A stretch of 38,732 nucleotides of DNA from the NCBI GenBank assembly GCA_900314885.1, contig OMWY01000020.1, forward strand, positions 1 through 38,732, read 5' to 3'. Positions 1 through 7,300 of this stretch are shown one piece after another. A program made the position numbers and the translations under genes. This DNA is from an uncultured Eubacteriales bacterium. Its GTDB lineage: Bacteria; Bacillota; Clostridia; Lachnospirales; Lachnospiraceae. The notes under the pieces are model-generated. The model had not been told where the DNA came from. It saw only the letters and a program-made list of their open reading frames with translations, and made no database searches. Within the stretch, counting starts at the first letter, position 1. The number at the start of each line of letters is the position of its first letter.

Positions 1-66
1 AGCAGGATCGGTTCGACAGGATTCAGACCTCTGTCAGGTGGTATCAAGCAGCGGCTTATGTCATGA
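1..66 (+). other. Possible C-terminal tail of a gene cut by the window edge
   Basis: Frame 1 is open from the first base and ends at a TGA after 21 codons, reading SRIGSTGFRPLSGGIKQRLM and a final S. The stretch LSGGIKQRL resembles an ABC ATPase signature, but in an intact ATPase about 80 residues would follow, so this would be a broken gene if the resemblance is real. Only 22 codons are visible, so chance is a serious alternative. Bases 67-165 are AT-rich with no gene that I can support. Confidence 0.2.
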
Positions 67-165
67 GTAGCAAATTTCTCATGCTTTCTGCTGTCTGTTG
101 CTTATTATAAATTGTAATATTGTCAGTTTTATGTCATACTTGTACAATCTTAATGTCATTTGCTC

Positions 166-1494
166 TTACGGTGCCCTATAGTTATTGCGGGGCTCCCAGA
201 AAAGATTATCGGCCCTGTTATTTTCCTCATTGCCGTCCTTATGGCCCACAACCATATATCTCCCACTTTTTCTAAGGAATGTCCCGGCGACAAGATTGGC
301 GACCTTCTGAAGGCTCTGTCTTCCGTCAGGTCTTACAAGTCTAACGTATGGAACCACATCTTTTTTACCCATACGAATGAATTCATTGACAAGGGTTATC
401 GTTCCATCGGGTTCCATCTTTCTTACATGGCCCATATCAGAAACCATATAGCCATCAAAGTCTTCAATATCACGCCATTCTTCATCTGAGCCTTTGGGGA
501 CAGCTTTTGTTCTGCTGTTTTTACGTCCTATCACGCAGGCCACGGCTTCTTTCCGGGAGTATCCCATATTTTCCGTCATTAACTTTATGATTCTTTTTTT
601 GCTTTTAAAAAGCTGTCTTTCGTTCGCGGTAAGCCACATGAGGTTATCTGTGCTGTTATTTCTTATATCGCCGTCAAGATGAAGAAGGAACTGGGATACA
701 TGGTCGCCGCCTTCAAGGAAACAGTCCGCCACAAGCTCGGCAACCGGCTTTTCGACCTGGTTCCCGGAGGCGTTCATAAGCTCAAGCGCCATCTCTCTGC
801 CCTTTTTAACAGGCGGAAGAGTATAATACTCTCCGGTCTCTTCGACAAATGTATAGACAATGCCCTTATCGGAGACAAGATTATATGGGAAATCCCTTAT
901 CTGCATAAGGGATTCATCTTTTCCGAACGGAATAGGCGTTCCCACTGTCTGCGCGGCTTTTTTCCTTCTGCTTGAGAGATTGTTCTTTTTCTGGCTGTAA
1001 ACACTGTACAGTTCCGGGTCTTTCTTGACATATTCAAGCAGTGTGCTGTCCAAGAAGCCATACATCTCCGCTACTTCCTTCATACTGCCGACTTCTTTTA
1101 ACTTTTCTTTTATATGAGGTCTCAGTTCAAGATAGGCTTTATAAATATCGAGTTTCTTTATGAATTCAGGCTCAGCGCTGTAATAAAGGTTATCCGCCCT
1201 GTCATTCGTGGAGTCACCGTCCTTATGTCTTACGTATGGCTTTCCCTCTTCTTTTTGAAGAAAGGCCTCGGCGACAAGCACAGAGCGCTCTTTTTTGAAC
1301 ATTGTCTTTTTATCGGGCATATAGGTGACTTCATAATAGACATACCCGTCCTTTTCCTGTCTTTTGACGTTGCCGGGTATCCACTTTCCCCAACGGTGAT
1401 TAAACCGTATGACATTTCCCATATTGGAAACCTTAAGGAACTCTATATCTTCTACCTGGCACCATTCTTCAAGTTCTTTCTTGCTGTCTGACAT
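166..1494 (-). CDS. Protein with three NUMOD4/HNH-like repeats
   Basis: A 442-residue protein made of three diverged copies of the NUMOD4 plus HNH_3 unit found in intron homing endonucleases and phage HNH proteins. Copies lie at about residues 8-108, 193-290 and 336-436. Each starts with a NUMOD4-like strand (EEWCQVED, SLMQIRDF, EEWRDIEDFDGY) and ends with an HNH-like segment: HKDGDSTNDRADNL at His90, HLDGDIRNNSTDNLMW at His272 and HKDGNEENNRADNLFW at His418. The general-base His is kept in all three. The Asp that precedes it in I-HmuI is Arg, Leu and Gly here, and the later metal-binding Asn is not at its expected place, so DNA cleavage is doubtful. Residues 112-192 form a helical linker with a helix-turn-helix-like part (GSMKEVAEMYGFLDS). 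The start has TTAGAGG upstream. No intron or phage gene is adjacent. It may be a DNA-binding relic or a regulator. Confidence 0.75.
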   Translation of the reverse strand: MSDSKKELEEWCQVEDIEFLKVSNMGNVIRFNHRWGKWIPGNVKRQEKDGYVYYEVTYMPDKKTMFKKERSVLVAEAFLQKEEGKPYVRHKDGDSTNDRADNLYYSAEPEFIKKLDIYKAYLELRPHIKEKLKEVGSMKEVAEMYGFLDSTLLEYVKKDPELYSVYSQKKNNLSSRRKKAAQTVGTPIPFGKDESLMQIRDFPYNLVSDKGIVYTFVEETGEYYTLPPVKKGREMALELMNASGNQVEKPVAELVADCFLEGGDHVSQFLLHLDGDIRNNSTDNLMWLTANERQLFKSKKRIIKLMTENMGYSRKEAVACVIGRKNSRTKAVPKGSDEEWRDIEDFDGYMVSDMGHVRKMEPDGTITLVNEFIRMGKKDVVPYVRLVRPDGRQSLQKVANLVAGTFLRKSGRYMVVGHKDGNEENNRADNLFWEPRNNYRAP

Positions 1495-1612
1495 CTTTAA
1501 ATCCTCTAATTTGTTTTTTACGGTAGCCTGTTATTTTACACCGTTTCATGCGTTTTCGCAGTATTTCCAAGCATTATTTATATTTTCTTAATAGGGCCAT
1601 CCTTTATGTAAG

Positions 1613-1641
1613 ATTCTACCATAAAAGATTGCCGGAAACAA
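1613..1641 (-). promoter_or_regulatory. Candidate promoter of the HNH-repeat gene
   Basis: On the minus strand TTGTTT is followed 17 bases later by TAGAAT, about 120 bases before the start codon of the NUMOD4/HNH gene. The -35 box is weak, and it lies against the mgl terminator. Confidence 0.4.
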
Positions 1642-1679
1642 CAAAAAAATCCCGAGTCTTACTCCTTCAGACTCGGGAT
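1642..1679 (-). terminator. Rho-independent terminator of the mgl operon
   Basis: An 11-bp perfect stem (ATCCCGAGTCT / AGACTCGGGAT) with a 9-base loop is followed on the minus strand by seven T residues. It lies a few bases past the mglC stop codon. Confidence 0.93.
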
Positions 1680-1684
1680 AATTA

Positions 1685-3340
1685 TTACTTCTTCTGAACG
1701 TACTTTAAGCAGTCAAGTGTTACTGCGGCAAGGATTATGATGCCTTCGAATACGAACTGGAGATTTGTATCGATACCGAGGATGGTAAGGGAATAAGTGA
1801 GGGCGGTGAAGATGAGGACACCGACAACGACACCTGAAATCTTACCGATACCACCTGTAAATGATACACCACCGACTACGCAGGCAGCGATGGCATCCAT
1901 GTCCCAGCCCTGTCCATAAGCAGCTGAGCCTGAACCAACCATTCGACAGCACTCAAGCCATGAACCGAAGCCATAGAGGACACCGGCGAGTATGAAGGCT
2001 CCGAGAGTTACAGCAAAGACTGAAATACCGGAAACTGCTGCCGCCTCAGGGTTGCCGCCGACCGCGAAGAGGTTCTTACCGAATGTAGTCTTATTCCAGA
2101 TGAACCATACAATTATTATAGCGGCTACAGCCCAGAGAATAATCGTAGGGAATCCATTTATCTTAGGAATTACCATGCCCGGTATGCTTGATTCGATACC
2201 ACCGAAGGATACACCCTTTGTAGCGTAGGTTACGATACCGAAGATAATAAGCATGTTAGCCATGGTTGAAATGAACGGATGCATCTTAAACTTGGCTGTG
2301 AAGAAACCTGCTATCGAAGTAAATATCGTACAGAAAATGATATTCATTACGAGTGCAAGGACAATTCTTCCACCGACAGGCATTCCCGAGAAATCAAATA
2401 CATGTCCAAAGACAGCGCCGGTATTCGGGCCCTGATGCATGATAATTGTCGCTGTAACCATGCCCATGCCGACCATACGACCGATGGAAAGATCGGTACC
2501 GGTTAAGAGGATGAGTCCCGCAACACCTAAGGCTAAGAACATACGAGGACTAGCCTGCTGTAGGATATTCAAAATGTTTGTCGCCGTAAAGAGCGGTGTG
2601 TGCTTTACTATAGGCGTCATTATACCGAGTATAATGAAAATGATGACAATTACGATGTAGAGACCATTTTTAAGGAAGAACTGCTTCCTGTTAAATGTAT
2701 ACTTGTAATTCTCACGTTTCTGGGCCTGCTGTTCACCAAAGGTAAACTTACTCATGCGGAGCAGGTCAATCATGTGGTACTTGGCCGCGAAGGCTTCGTG
2801 CTTTCTGTCCTTAACCGCCTGTAAATCCTTCTGGTAGAGGAGCTTCGCGTCGAAGAGCTTATTTTTAAATACGTAATTCTCGTCCTTGACCGCCTGAGCG
2901 CTTTCCTTCTCAGCCTCAGCAAGAGCCTTCTCGTGCTCGTTTTTGTAGGTCTCGACTATAGCGTCATATTTCTCACGGGCAACGACTCTCTCCTGCTCGC
3001 AGGCTGTCTTTACCTTGGAATAATATTTTGGTTCGAAATTCGTGTTTAAGTAATCCTCAGCTTCCTTGACGAGGGCGTCTACCTGGGCCTTATTAGCCTT
3101 CTCTACCTCGAGAGCCTTAGTAAGGTCCGTCTTATCCTTCTCGATAGCGGCAGCCTTCTCTTCTTTAGTGAGGTTCTTGTCTTCCTTCACAAGCTGCATG
3201 TGGTTCTTAAGTGAAACCACCCGGTCTGTGCCGTCTTTTCTGAGAGCGTCTATTTTCTTCTGAATCCCGTCTACTTGTTCGCTTATAGGCTTCAGAAGCT
3301 CAGCTTCAGCTTCTCTTGATAATATATTCTTATCTGCCAT
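1685..3340 (-). CDS. mglC: Galactose-type sugar ABC transporter permease with long N-terminal extension
   Basis: Membrane permease of the MglC family, which imports galactose or methyl-galactoside with MglA and MglB. Residues from about 218 to 551 match MglC along its length: LGVAGLIL.TGTDLSIGR, WNKTTFGKNLFAVGGNPEAA, DAIAACVVGGVSFTGGIG and the closing LDCLKYVQKK. The first hydrophobic segment is only at about residues 225-245. Before it lies a charged, Lys/Glu/Ala-rich, probably helical or coiled-coil region of about 220 residues that E. coli MglC (336 residues) lacks. It should face the cytoplasm, where MglA docks. The start is fixed by GAGGTGG eight bases upstream, and the extension is in one open frame with no internal ribosome site that I noticed. 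Last gene of mglBAC, 21 bases after mglA. The permease call is secure; the role of the extension is unknown. Confidence 0.93.
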   Translation of the reverse strand: MADKNILSREAEAELLKPISEQVDGIQKKIDALRKDGTDRVVSLKNHMQLVKEDKNLTKEEKAAAIEKDKTDLTKALEVEKANKAQVDALVKEAEDYLNTNFEPKYYSKVKTACEQERVVAREKYDAIVETYKNEHEKALAEAEKESAQAVKDENYVFKNKLFDAKLLYQKDLQAVKDRKHEAFAAKYHMIDLLRMSKFTFGEQQAQKRENYKYTFNRKQFFLKNGLYIVIVIIFIILGIMTPIVKHTPLFTATNILNILQQASPRMFLALGVAGLILLTGTDLSIGRMVGMGMVTATIIMHQGPNTGAVFGHVFDFSGMPVGGRIVLALVMNIIFCTIFTSIAGFFTAKFKMHPFISTMANMLIIFGIVTYATKGVSFGGIESSIPGMVIPKINGFPTIILWAVAAIIIVWFIWNKTTFGKNLFAVGGNPEAAAVSGISVFAVTLGAFILAGVLYGFGSWLECCRMVGSGSAAYGQGWDMDAIAACVVGGVSFTGGIGKISGVVVGVLIFTALTYSLTILGIDTNLQFVFEGIIILAAVTLDCLKYVQKK

Positions 3341-3361
3341 ATTTCCACCTCTATGCTGTTA

Positions 3362-4873
3362 TCAAAGATACTTGGTCGAGAGCCTTAAGAGCTCTTCCTG
3401 GTTAGTCTCTTTCGTATTCACGATTCCCGACAGGTGGCCGTTACTCATGACACCTATACGGTTTGTAATACCAAGTATCTCAGGCATTTCCGATGATACA
3501 ACGATTATCGTCTTGCCCTGCTTCGCCATCTGGATGATGAGCTCATATATCTCGTACTTCGCGCCAACGTCGATACCTCTCGTAGGCTCATCCATCATGA
3601 AAATGTTTGGATTTCGTTCGAGCCATTTTCCAAAAATGACCTTCTGCTGATTGCCGCCTGAGAGAGAGCTTATCATATCGTCAGGTCCCATACATTTTGT
3701 ATGCATGGTCGCTATCTCGTTTACCGTAGCCTTAACCATCTTAGGTGTCGAGAGGGCCGGACCTGATTTATAGTGATTGAGGTTCGCTATCGTTGTGTTA
3801 AATGTGAGGTCGCCCTTCAGGAAGAGGCCGTTTGCCTTACGTTCCTCGGTTATCATCGCGAAGCCGTGATCCATGGCGTCCTTCGCGGAATTGAAGTTCA
3901 TCATTTTTCCGTTATAGAGGACTCGTCCGGCTGCTCTCGTGCGGACACCGAATATAGTCTCGAGGAGCTCGGTTCTTCCGGCTCCTACAAGGCCATAGAG
4001 ACCGAAAATCTCACCTTTTCTTACATCGAAGTTTATATCCTGTAAATGTGGCTCATATTTCGTGGAGAGATGCTTGACAGACAGAATAACATCCCCCGGA
4101 GTATTGTCAACCGGTGGGAATCTGTTATCGAGTGAACGTCCAACCATGGCCTTTATAAGCTCGTTCATGTTGGTGTCCTTGGAATCCTTGGTGGATACAA
4201 GCTGTCCATCGCGAAGAACTGAAACCTGGTCGCAGATCTCGAAGATCTCATCCATTTTATGGGAAATGTATATCAGTGATATGCCCTGTGACTTCAGCAT
4301 ACGCATCATTTCAAAGAGCTTCTTGACTTCAGGCACTGTAAGTGATGACGTAGGCTCGTCGAGCACGATTATTTTCGAATTATAGGAAATGGCTTTGGCG
4401 ATCTCGCACATCTGTCTCTGAGAGACAGACATATTTCTCATAGGCTGGGTAAGATTTACCGTCATGCCGAGCTTTCTGAAGAGATCGGAAGCTTCCTTCT
4501 TCATTCTTCCTTCATCTATGACACCCGCGGAATTCTTCGGGTATCTTCCTAAGAAAAGATTATCTACCACACTTCTCTCAAGGCACTGGTTCAGTTCCTG
4601 GTGAACCATCGCTATTCCATTTTCAAGCGCGTCCTTAGGTCCTGAGAAATTTACTTCCTTGCCATCGAGAAAAATATGACCTTCGTCCTTCTGATATGTA
4701 CCGAACAGACATTTCATCATTGTCGATTTGCCGGCGCCGTTCTCACCCATGAGGCCCATGACCGTGCCGCGCTTCACATCGAGATTGATGTGGTCGAGCA
4801 CGCGGTTCCTGCCGAATGATTTGCACATGCCGCGGATCGATAAGATTATGTCATCTTTATTTTCTTCCGCCAT
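3362..4873 (-). CDS. mglA: Galactose-type sugar ABC transporter, double ATPase subunit
   Basis: A 503-residue ATPase with two ABC cassettes in one chain, as in the MglA/RbsA/XylG family, driving import through MglC. The first cassette has Walker A GENGAGKST at residues 43-51, a signature-like VSQRQMCEIAKA and Walker B IIVLDEPTSS. The second has a degenerate P-loop (GLVGAGRTE, no Lys), but a full signature LSGGNQQKV and Walker B FMMDEPTRGID. This asymmetry is normal for the family. The chosen ATG has AGAGGTG six bases upstream. An in-frame GTG three codons earlier lies inside that ribosome site and is unlikely to be used. It stands between mglB and mglC and is separated from mglB by a 114-base gap with a hairpin. 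Confidence 0.95.
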   Translation of the reverse strand: MAEENKDDIILSIRGMCKSFGRNRVLDHINLDVKRGTVMGLMGENGAGKSTMMKCLFGTYQKDEGHIFLDGKEVNFSGPKDALENGIAMVHQELNQCLERSVVDNLFLGRYPKNSAGVIDEGRMKKEASDLFRKLGMTVNLTQPMRNMSVSQRQMCEIAKAISYNSKIIVLDEPTSSLTVPEVKKLFEMMRMLKSQGISLIYISHKMDEIFEICDQVSVLRDGQLVSTKDSKDTNMNELIKAMVGRSLDNRFPPVDNTPGDVILSVKHLSTKYEPHLQDINFDVRKGEIFGLYGLVGAGRTELLETIFGVRTRAAGRVLYNGKMMNFNSAKDAMDHGFAMITEERKANGLFLKGDLTFNTTIANLNHYKSGPALSTPKMVKATVNEIATMHTKCMGPDDMISSLSGGNQQKVIFGKWLERNPNIFMMDEPTRGIDVGAKYEIYELIIQMAKQGKTIIVVSSEMPEILGITNRIGVMSNGHLSGIVNTKETNQEELLRLSTKYL

Positions 4874-4914
4874 ATTTTTCACCTCTTATCGCTTTGCGAC
4901 TTTTACCATAATAG

Positions 4915-4951
4915 AGGGATTCTCGCGGGCTCATTTTCCCTCGGAATCCCT
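4915..4951 (-). promoter_or_regulatory. Intercistronic hairpin between mglB and mglA
   Basis: Arms AGGGATTCTCGCGGG and CCCTCGGAATCCCT pair over about 13 positions with one or two mismatches around an 8-base loop. No T-run follows on the minus strand, so it is more likely an mRNA stabiliser or processing hairpin than a full terminator. Such elements often let the binding protein be made in excess over the ATPase and permease. Confidence 0.6.
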
Positions 4952-4987
4952 CCTTCCATATCTTAGCTAAGCTTTAAATTTCAATTA

Positions 4988-6328
4988 TCACTGGCTTAAA
5001 AGTGATGTGTAGCTTGAAGCGTTATCTGTCTTAACCATATTGATAGCGAATGCGTCATAAGCGCTTGGATTTCCAAGACGGTTTGTGATGTTAGACTCTG
5101 TCTGGCCATCACCACCAACGTACTCTACATCGAGGTTGAGAAGATCATCATAGTTCTGAAGAAGTGGCTGATATGTTGATGAAAGGAAGTTATCTGACGC
5201 ATTGTAAATATCAAGCCATACCTTCTTGGTTGGATGAGCGCTTGAGTCAAGCTGCTTGCTTACAGGATCGTAAACCTTGGTAGCGTCTGTGAAATCCTGA
5301 TAGTTGTCAGCTGTAACGGCTACGTTTAATGCGTAGTAGGATCTCTCATCAGCGTTGTATTCGTAAACATCGCTAGTAAGTACGTTTCCTGCGTCATCAG
5401 CTGTGCCGATACCGGTATCGATATCTACACCGTCGAGAGCGTTACGAAGAACTCTGAGTGTAAGATATGCCTGAACGTCAGCGTGCTGTGAAATGGTTCC
5501 GCCGTAGCCCTCAGCGATTGCGGCAACGGCATCTGAGTTAGCGTCGTATCCGAATGTAGGAACCTTGTTATCCTTTGACCATGAGTTGAACATACTCATG
5601 CCCATACCATCATTATTAGAAGCAACTATATCGATCTGGTCGCCGAATGAGGATGACCATGTGCCGATGGTGTTACCTGCTGTAGCGGCATCCCATGTAG
5701 CTCCGGCTGAGTTCTTCATTTCCTGGCTCGCGAGCTCGCGAACTGTGTATGTCTTGCCGTCTACATCGATTGTACCATCCTGTACATCTGTAGCGGATCC
5801 GTCTGTGTTTGTTCCGACAGGAGCGCTGTCAATCTCGCCATCCTTCTCTACAGCGGTTCCGAGAGCCTTACGAACACCTCTTGTACGAGCGATGGAATCG
5901 TTGTGGCCGATATCACCGATAGCAAGTACATATCCGATAACACCATCACCGTTCCTGTCGATAGAAGCAGCGTTCTTCTTGATGTAATCAAGAATCATCT
6001 GGCCCTGAAGCTCAGCACCCTGGTTAGCATCGAATCCAACGTAGTAGGTCTTGTCGTTGAAATTAAGAGCTGTCATATCAAGCTCACCTGTTGAGCTGTT
6101 GCTAGGCTGACGGTTGTACCAGCAAACAGGCTTGTCCTTGTTCGCTACTGTGCCACCGCTTGTGCCGGCTGCCGTAGATGTTGTTGATGTGGCGGATGAT
6201 GCCGTTGATGTTGTAGCGCTTCCTGATGTAGCTGTGCTTGTGGATGAGCCACCGCCGCATGCTGTAAGTGAAAGTGCCGTGAGTGCTGCTGTCGCGATAG
6301 CGACAACCTTTTTCCTTGTGTTCTCCAT
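4988..6328 (-). CDS. mglB: Galactose/glucose-binding lipoprotein, circularly permuted
   Basis: Extracytoplasmic sugar-binding lipoprotein of the MglB family, 446 residues. Residues 1-24 are a lipoprotein signal ending LSLTAC (lipid-bearing Cys24), then a Ser/Thr/Ala-rich linker to about 62. Residues 66-350 correspond to E. coli mature MglB from about residue 103 to its end: KPVCWYNRQP, YYVGFDANQGAELQGQM, calcium loop DRNGDGVIG (124-132), GHNDSIAR (141-148), TW (212), ASNND (236-240), FGYD (259-262). After a linker, residues 368-446 match the first 100 residues of MglB: KKVWLDIYNASDNF and AFAINMVKTD. The order of the two pieces is thus swapped, while the sugar contacts (D379, F381, N430, H142, D144, R148, W212, N238/239, D262) are all present. 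Start fixed by TTGGAGG; a longer reading frame upstream lacks a signal peptide. First gene of mglBAC. Confidence 0.93.
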   Translation of the reverse strand: MENTRKKVVAIATAALTALSLTACGGGSSTSTATSGSATTSTASSATSTTSTAAGTSGGTVANKDKPVCWYNRQPSNSSTGELDMTALNFNDKTYYVGFDANQGAELQGQMILDYIKKNAASIDRNGDGVIGYVLAIGDIGHNDSIARTRGVRKALGTAVEKDGEIDSAPVGTNTDGSATDVQDGTIDVDGKTYTVRELASQEMKNSAGATWDAATAGNTIGTWSSSFGDQIDIVASNNDGMGMSMFNSWSKDNKVPTFGYDANSDAVAAIAEGYGGTISQHADVQAYLTLRVLRNALDGVDIDTGIGTADDAGNVLTSDVYEYNADERSYYALNVAVTADNYQDFTDATKVYDPVSKQLDSSAHPTKKVWLDIYNASDNFLSSTYQPLLQNYDDLLNLDVEYVGGDGQTESNITNRLGNPSAYDAFAINMVKTDNASSYTSLLSQ

Positions 6329-6432
6329 TGTGTAAACCTCCAAGATTTCTTCAAAGGATATGTTACGGGCGAATGTTCCACTCCTTTGCGGAACTCCCTG
6401 ACTTCGCACGCATTTCCTTATCAACTGTACTC

Positions 6433-6441
6433 AGTATATCA
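6433..6441 (-). promoter_or_regulatory. Candidate extended -10 promoter of mglBAC
   Basis: The minus strand reads TGATATACT, an extended -10 (TGn-TATACT) about 105 bases before the mglB start. No good -35 box lies at the right distance, which is tolerated with an extended -10, especially under an activator. Confidence 0.45.
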
Positions 6442-6617
6442 CAGCTAAAAGTTTTTTTATCTTGAAAATTCAACTATCAATCTTAGAAATCCTATTTTCT
6501 TTTGTGCACATTGTATGATTTTATTGATTGGCCGCCGTCTTTTCTTATTATATATTACATTTTACAGCTTGTCTCATACATCTTTTTGCACAAAAGCAAT
6601 TTTTTTGAAATTTCCTC

Positions 6618-6646
6618 TTGCATTTTCCGATTGATTGTAGTATAAT
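6618..6646 (+). promoter_or_regulatory. Promoter of tRNA-Gln
   Basis: TTGCAT and TATAAT are separated by exactly 17 bases, and the -10 box ends 15 bases before the tRNA. Confidence 0.85.
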
Positions 6647-6661
6647 TGATATCGTTGTCGA

Positions 6662-6734
6662 TGGGCTATCGCCAAGCGGTAAGGCAACGGACTCTGACTC
6701 CGTCATTTCGAAGGTTCGAATCCTTCTAGCCCAG
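6662..6734 (+). tRNA. tRNA-Gln (anticodon CTG)
   Basis: Acceptor arms TGGGCTA and TAGCCCA pair fully. The anticodon stem ACGGA/TCCGT encloses the loop CTCTGAC, giving CUG, which reads CAG. The T arm is GAAGG-TTCGAAT-CCTTC. The discriminator is G and no CCA is encoded. Confidence 0.95.
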
Positions 6735-6740
6735 TACAGG

Positions 6741-6767
6741 AAGCACTTCGAAGAGAAGTGCTTTTTT
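6741..6767 (+). terminator. Terminator between tRNA-Gln and greA
   Basis: A 9-bp stem AAGCACTTC / GAAGTGCTT with loop GAAGA is followed by a run of T. It ends the tRNA transcript, but only about 30 bases separate it from greA, so greA needs read-through or a promoter that I cannot see. Confidence 0.88.
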
Positions 6768-6796
6768 CATATCTATCACTGATTTCGGAGGATACT

Positions 6797-7276
6797 ATGG
6801 CAAAGAATATCATGACCGCTGACGGTCTTAAGAAACTTGAGGATGAGTTAGCCTTCTTGAAGGTTACACGCCGCGCTGAGATTGCGCAGAAGATTAAGGA
6901 AGCCCGTGAGCAGGGCGACCTCTCAGAGAACGCTGAGTACGACGCAGCTAAGGAAGAGCAGCGTCTTATAGAGACAAGAATTACTGAGATAGAGACCATT
7001 CTTAAGACTGCTGAGGTAGCTAGTGACGATGACAAGCAGGCAGGCAAGGTAAGCCTTGGCTCTAAGGTTAAGATCCTTGATGTAGAAGAAAATGAAGAGG
7101 ACGAGTATAAGATTGTCGGCGCTACAGAGGCCGACAGCCTTCAGAATAAGATAAGCAACGAGTCACCTTTAGGTCAGGCCCTCTTAGGCCACAAGCCGGG
7201 TGATACTGTTACCGTATCAACCGCTGCCGGAGATTTCGAATATAAGATAGTAGAAATCTTAGCAGATGATAACTGA
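6797..7276 (+). CDS. greA: Transcription elongation factor GreA
   Basis: GreA, 159 residues, the usual length. It enters the secondary channel of stalled RNA polymerase and stimulates cleavage of backtracked RNA. The N-terminal coiled coil carries the family hallmark GDLSENAEYDAAKEEQ with the acidic tip residues. The C-terminal domain ends SPLGQALLGHKPGD followed by a beta-rich tail. The chosen ATG has GGAGG five bases upstream; an upstream in-frame start inside the terminator can be dismissed. lysS follows 24 bases later in a conserved greA-lysS pair. Confidence 0.97.
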   Translation: MAKNIMTADGLKKLEDELAFLKVTRRAEIAQKIKEAREQGDLSENAEYDAAKEEQRLIETRITEIETILKTAEVASDDDKQAGKVSLGSKVKILDVEENEEDEYKIVGATEADSLQNKISNESPLGQALLGHKPGDTVTVSTAAGDFEYKIVEILADDN

Positions 7277-7300
7277 TAACTAAATTAAGAGGTATTTATA

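Larger units (their letters stand above)
6329..6661. other. Intergenic region between mglB and tRNA-Gln
   Basis: AT-rich divergent control region of about 330 bases with no gene. It holds the mglB leader, a probable extended -10 promoter for mgl, an exact 10-base inverted repeat (CTTTTGTGCA at 6499-6508, TGCACAAAAG at 6587-6596) that could be an operator, and the tRNA-Gln promoter. Confidence 0.7.

Noticed and set aside
160..1591. Several plus-strand open frames of 60-125 codons over the HNH-repeat gene
   Set aside because: They are antisense to a 442-residue gene with clear motifs, and none has a convincing start region.
5565..5987. 140-codon open frame opposite mglB
   Set aside because: Antisense shadow of the binding-protein gene; low-complexity, with no supporting signals.
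4988..6328. MglB domain order as an assembly join of two genes
   Set aside because: One uninterrupted frame runs from a good ribosome site and lipoprotein signal to a stop codon, with a designed-looking linker and no duplicated or missing core segment; a misjoin would hardly fall exactly between two strands.
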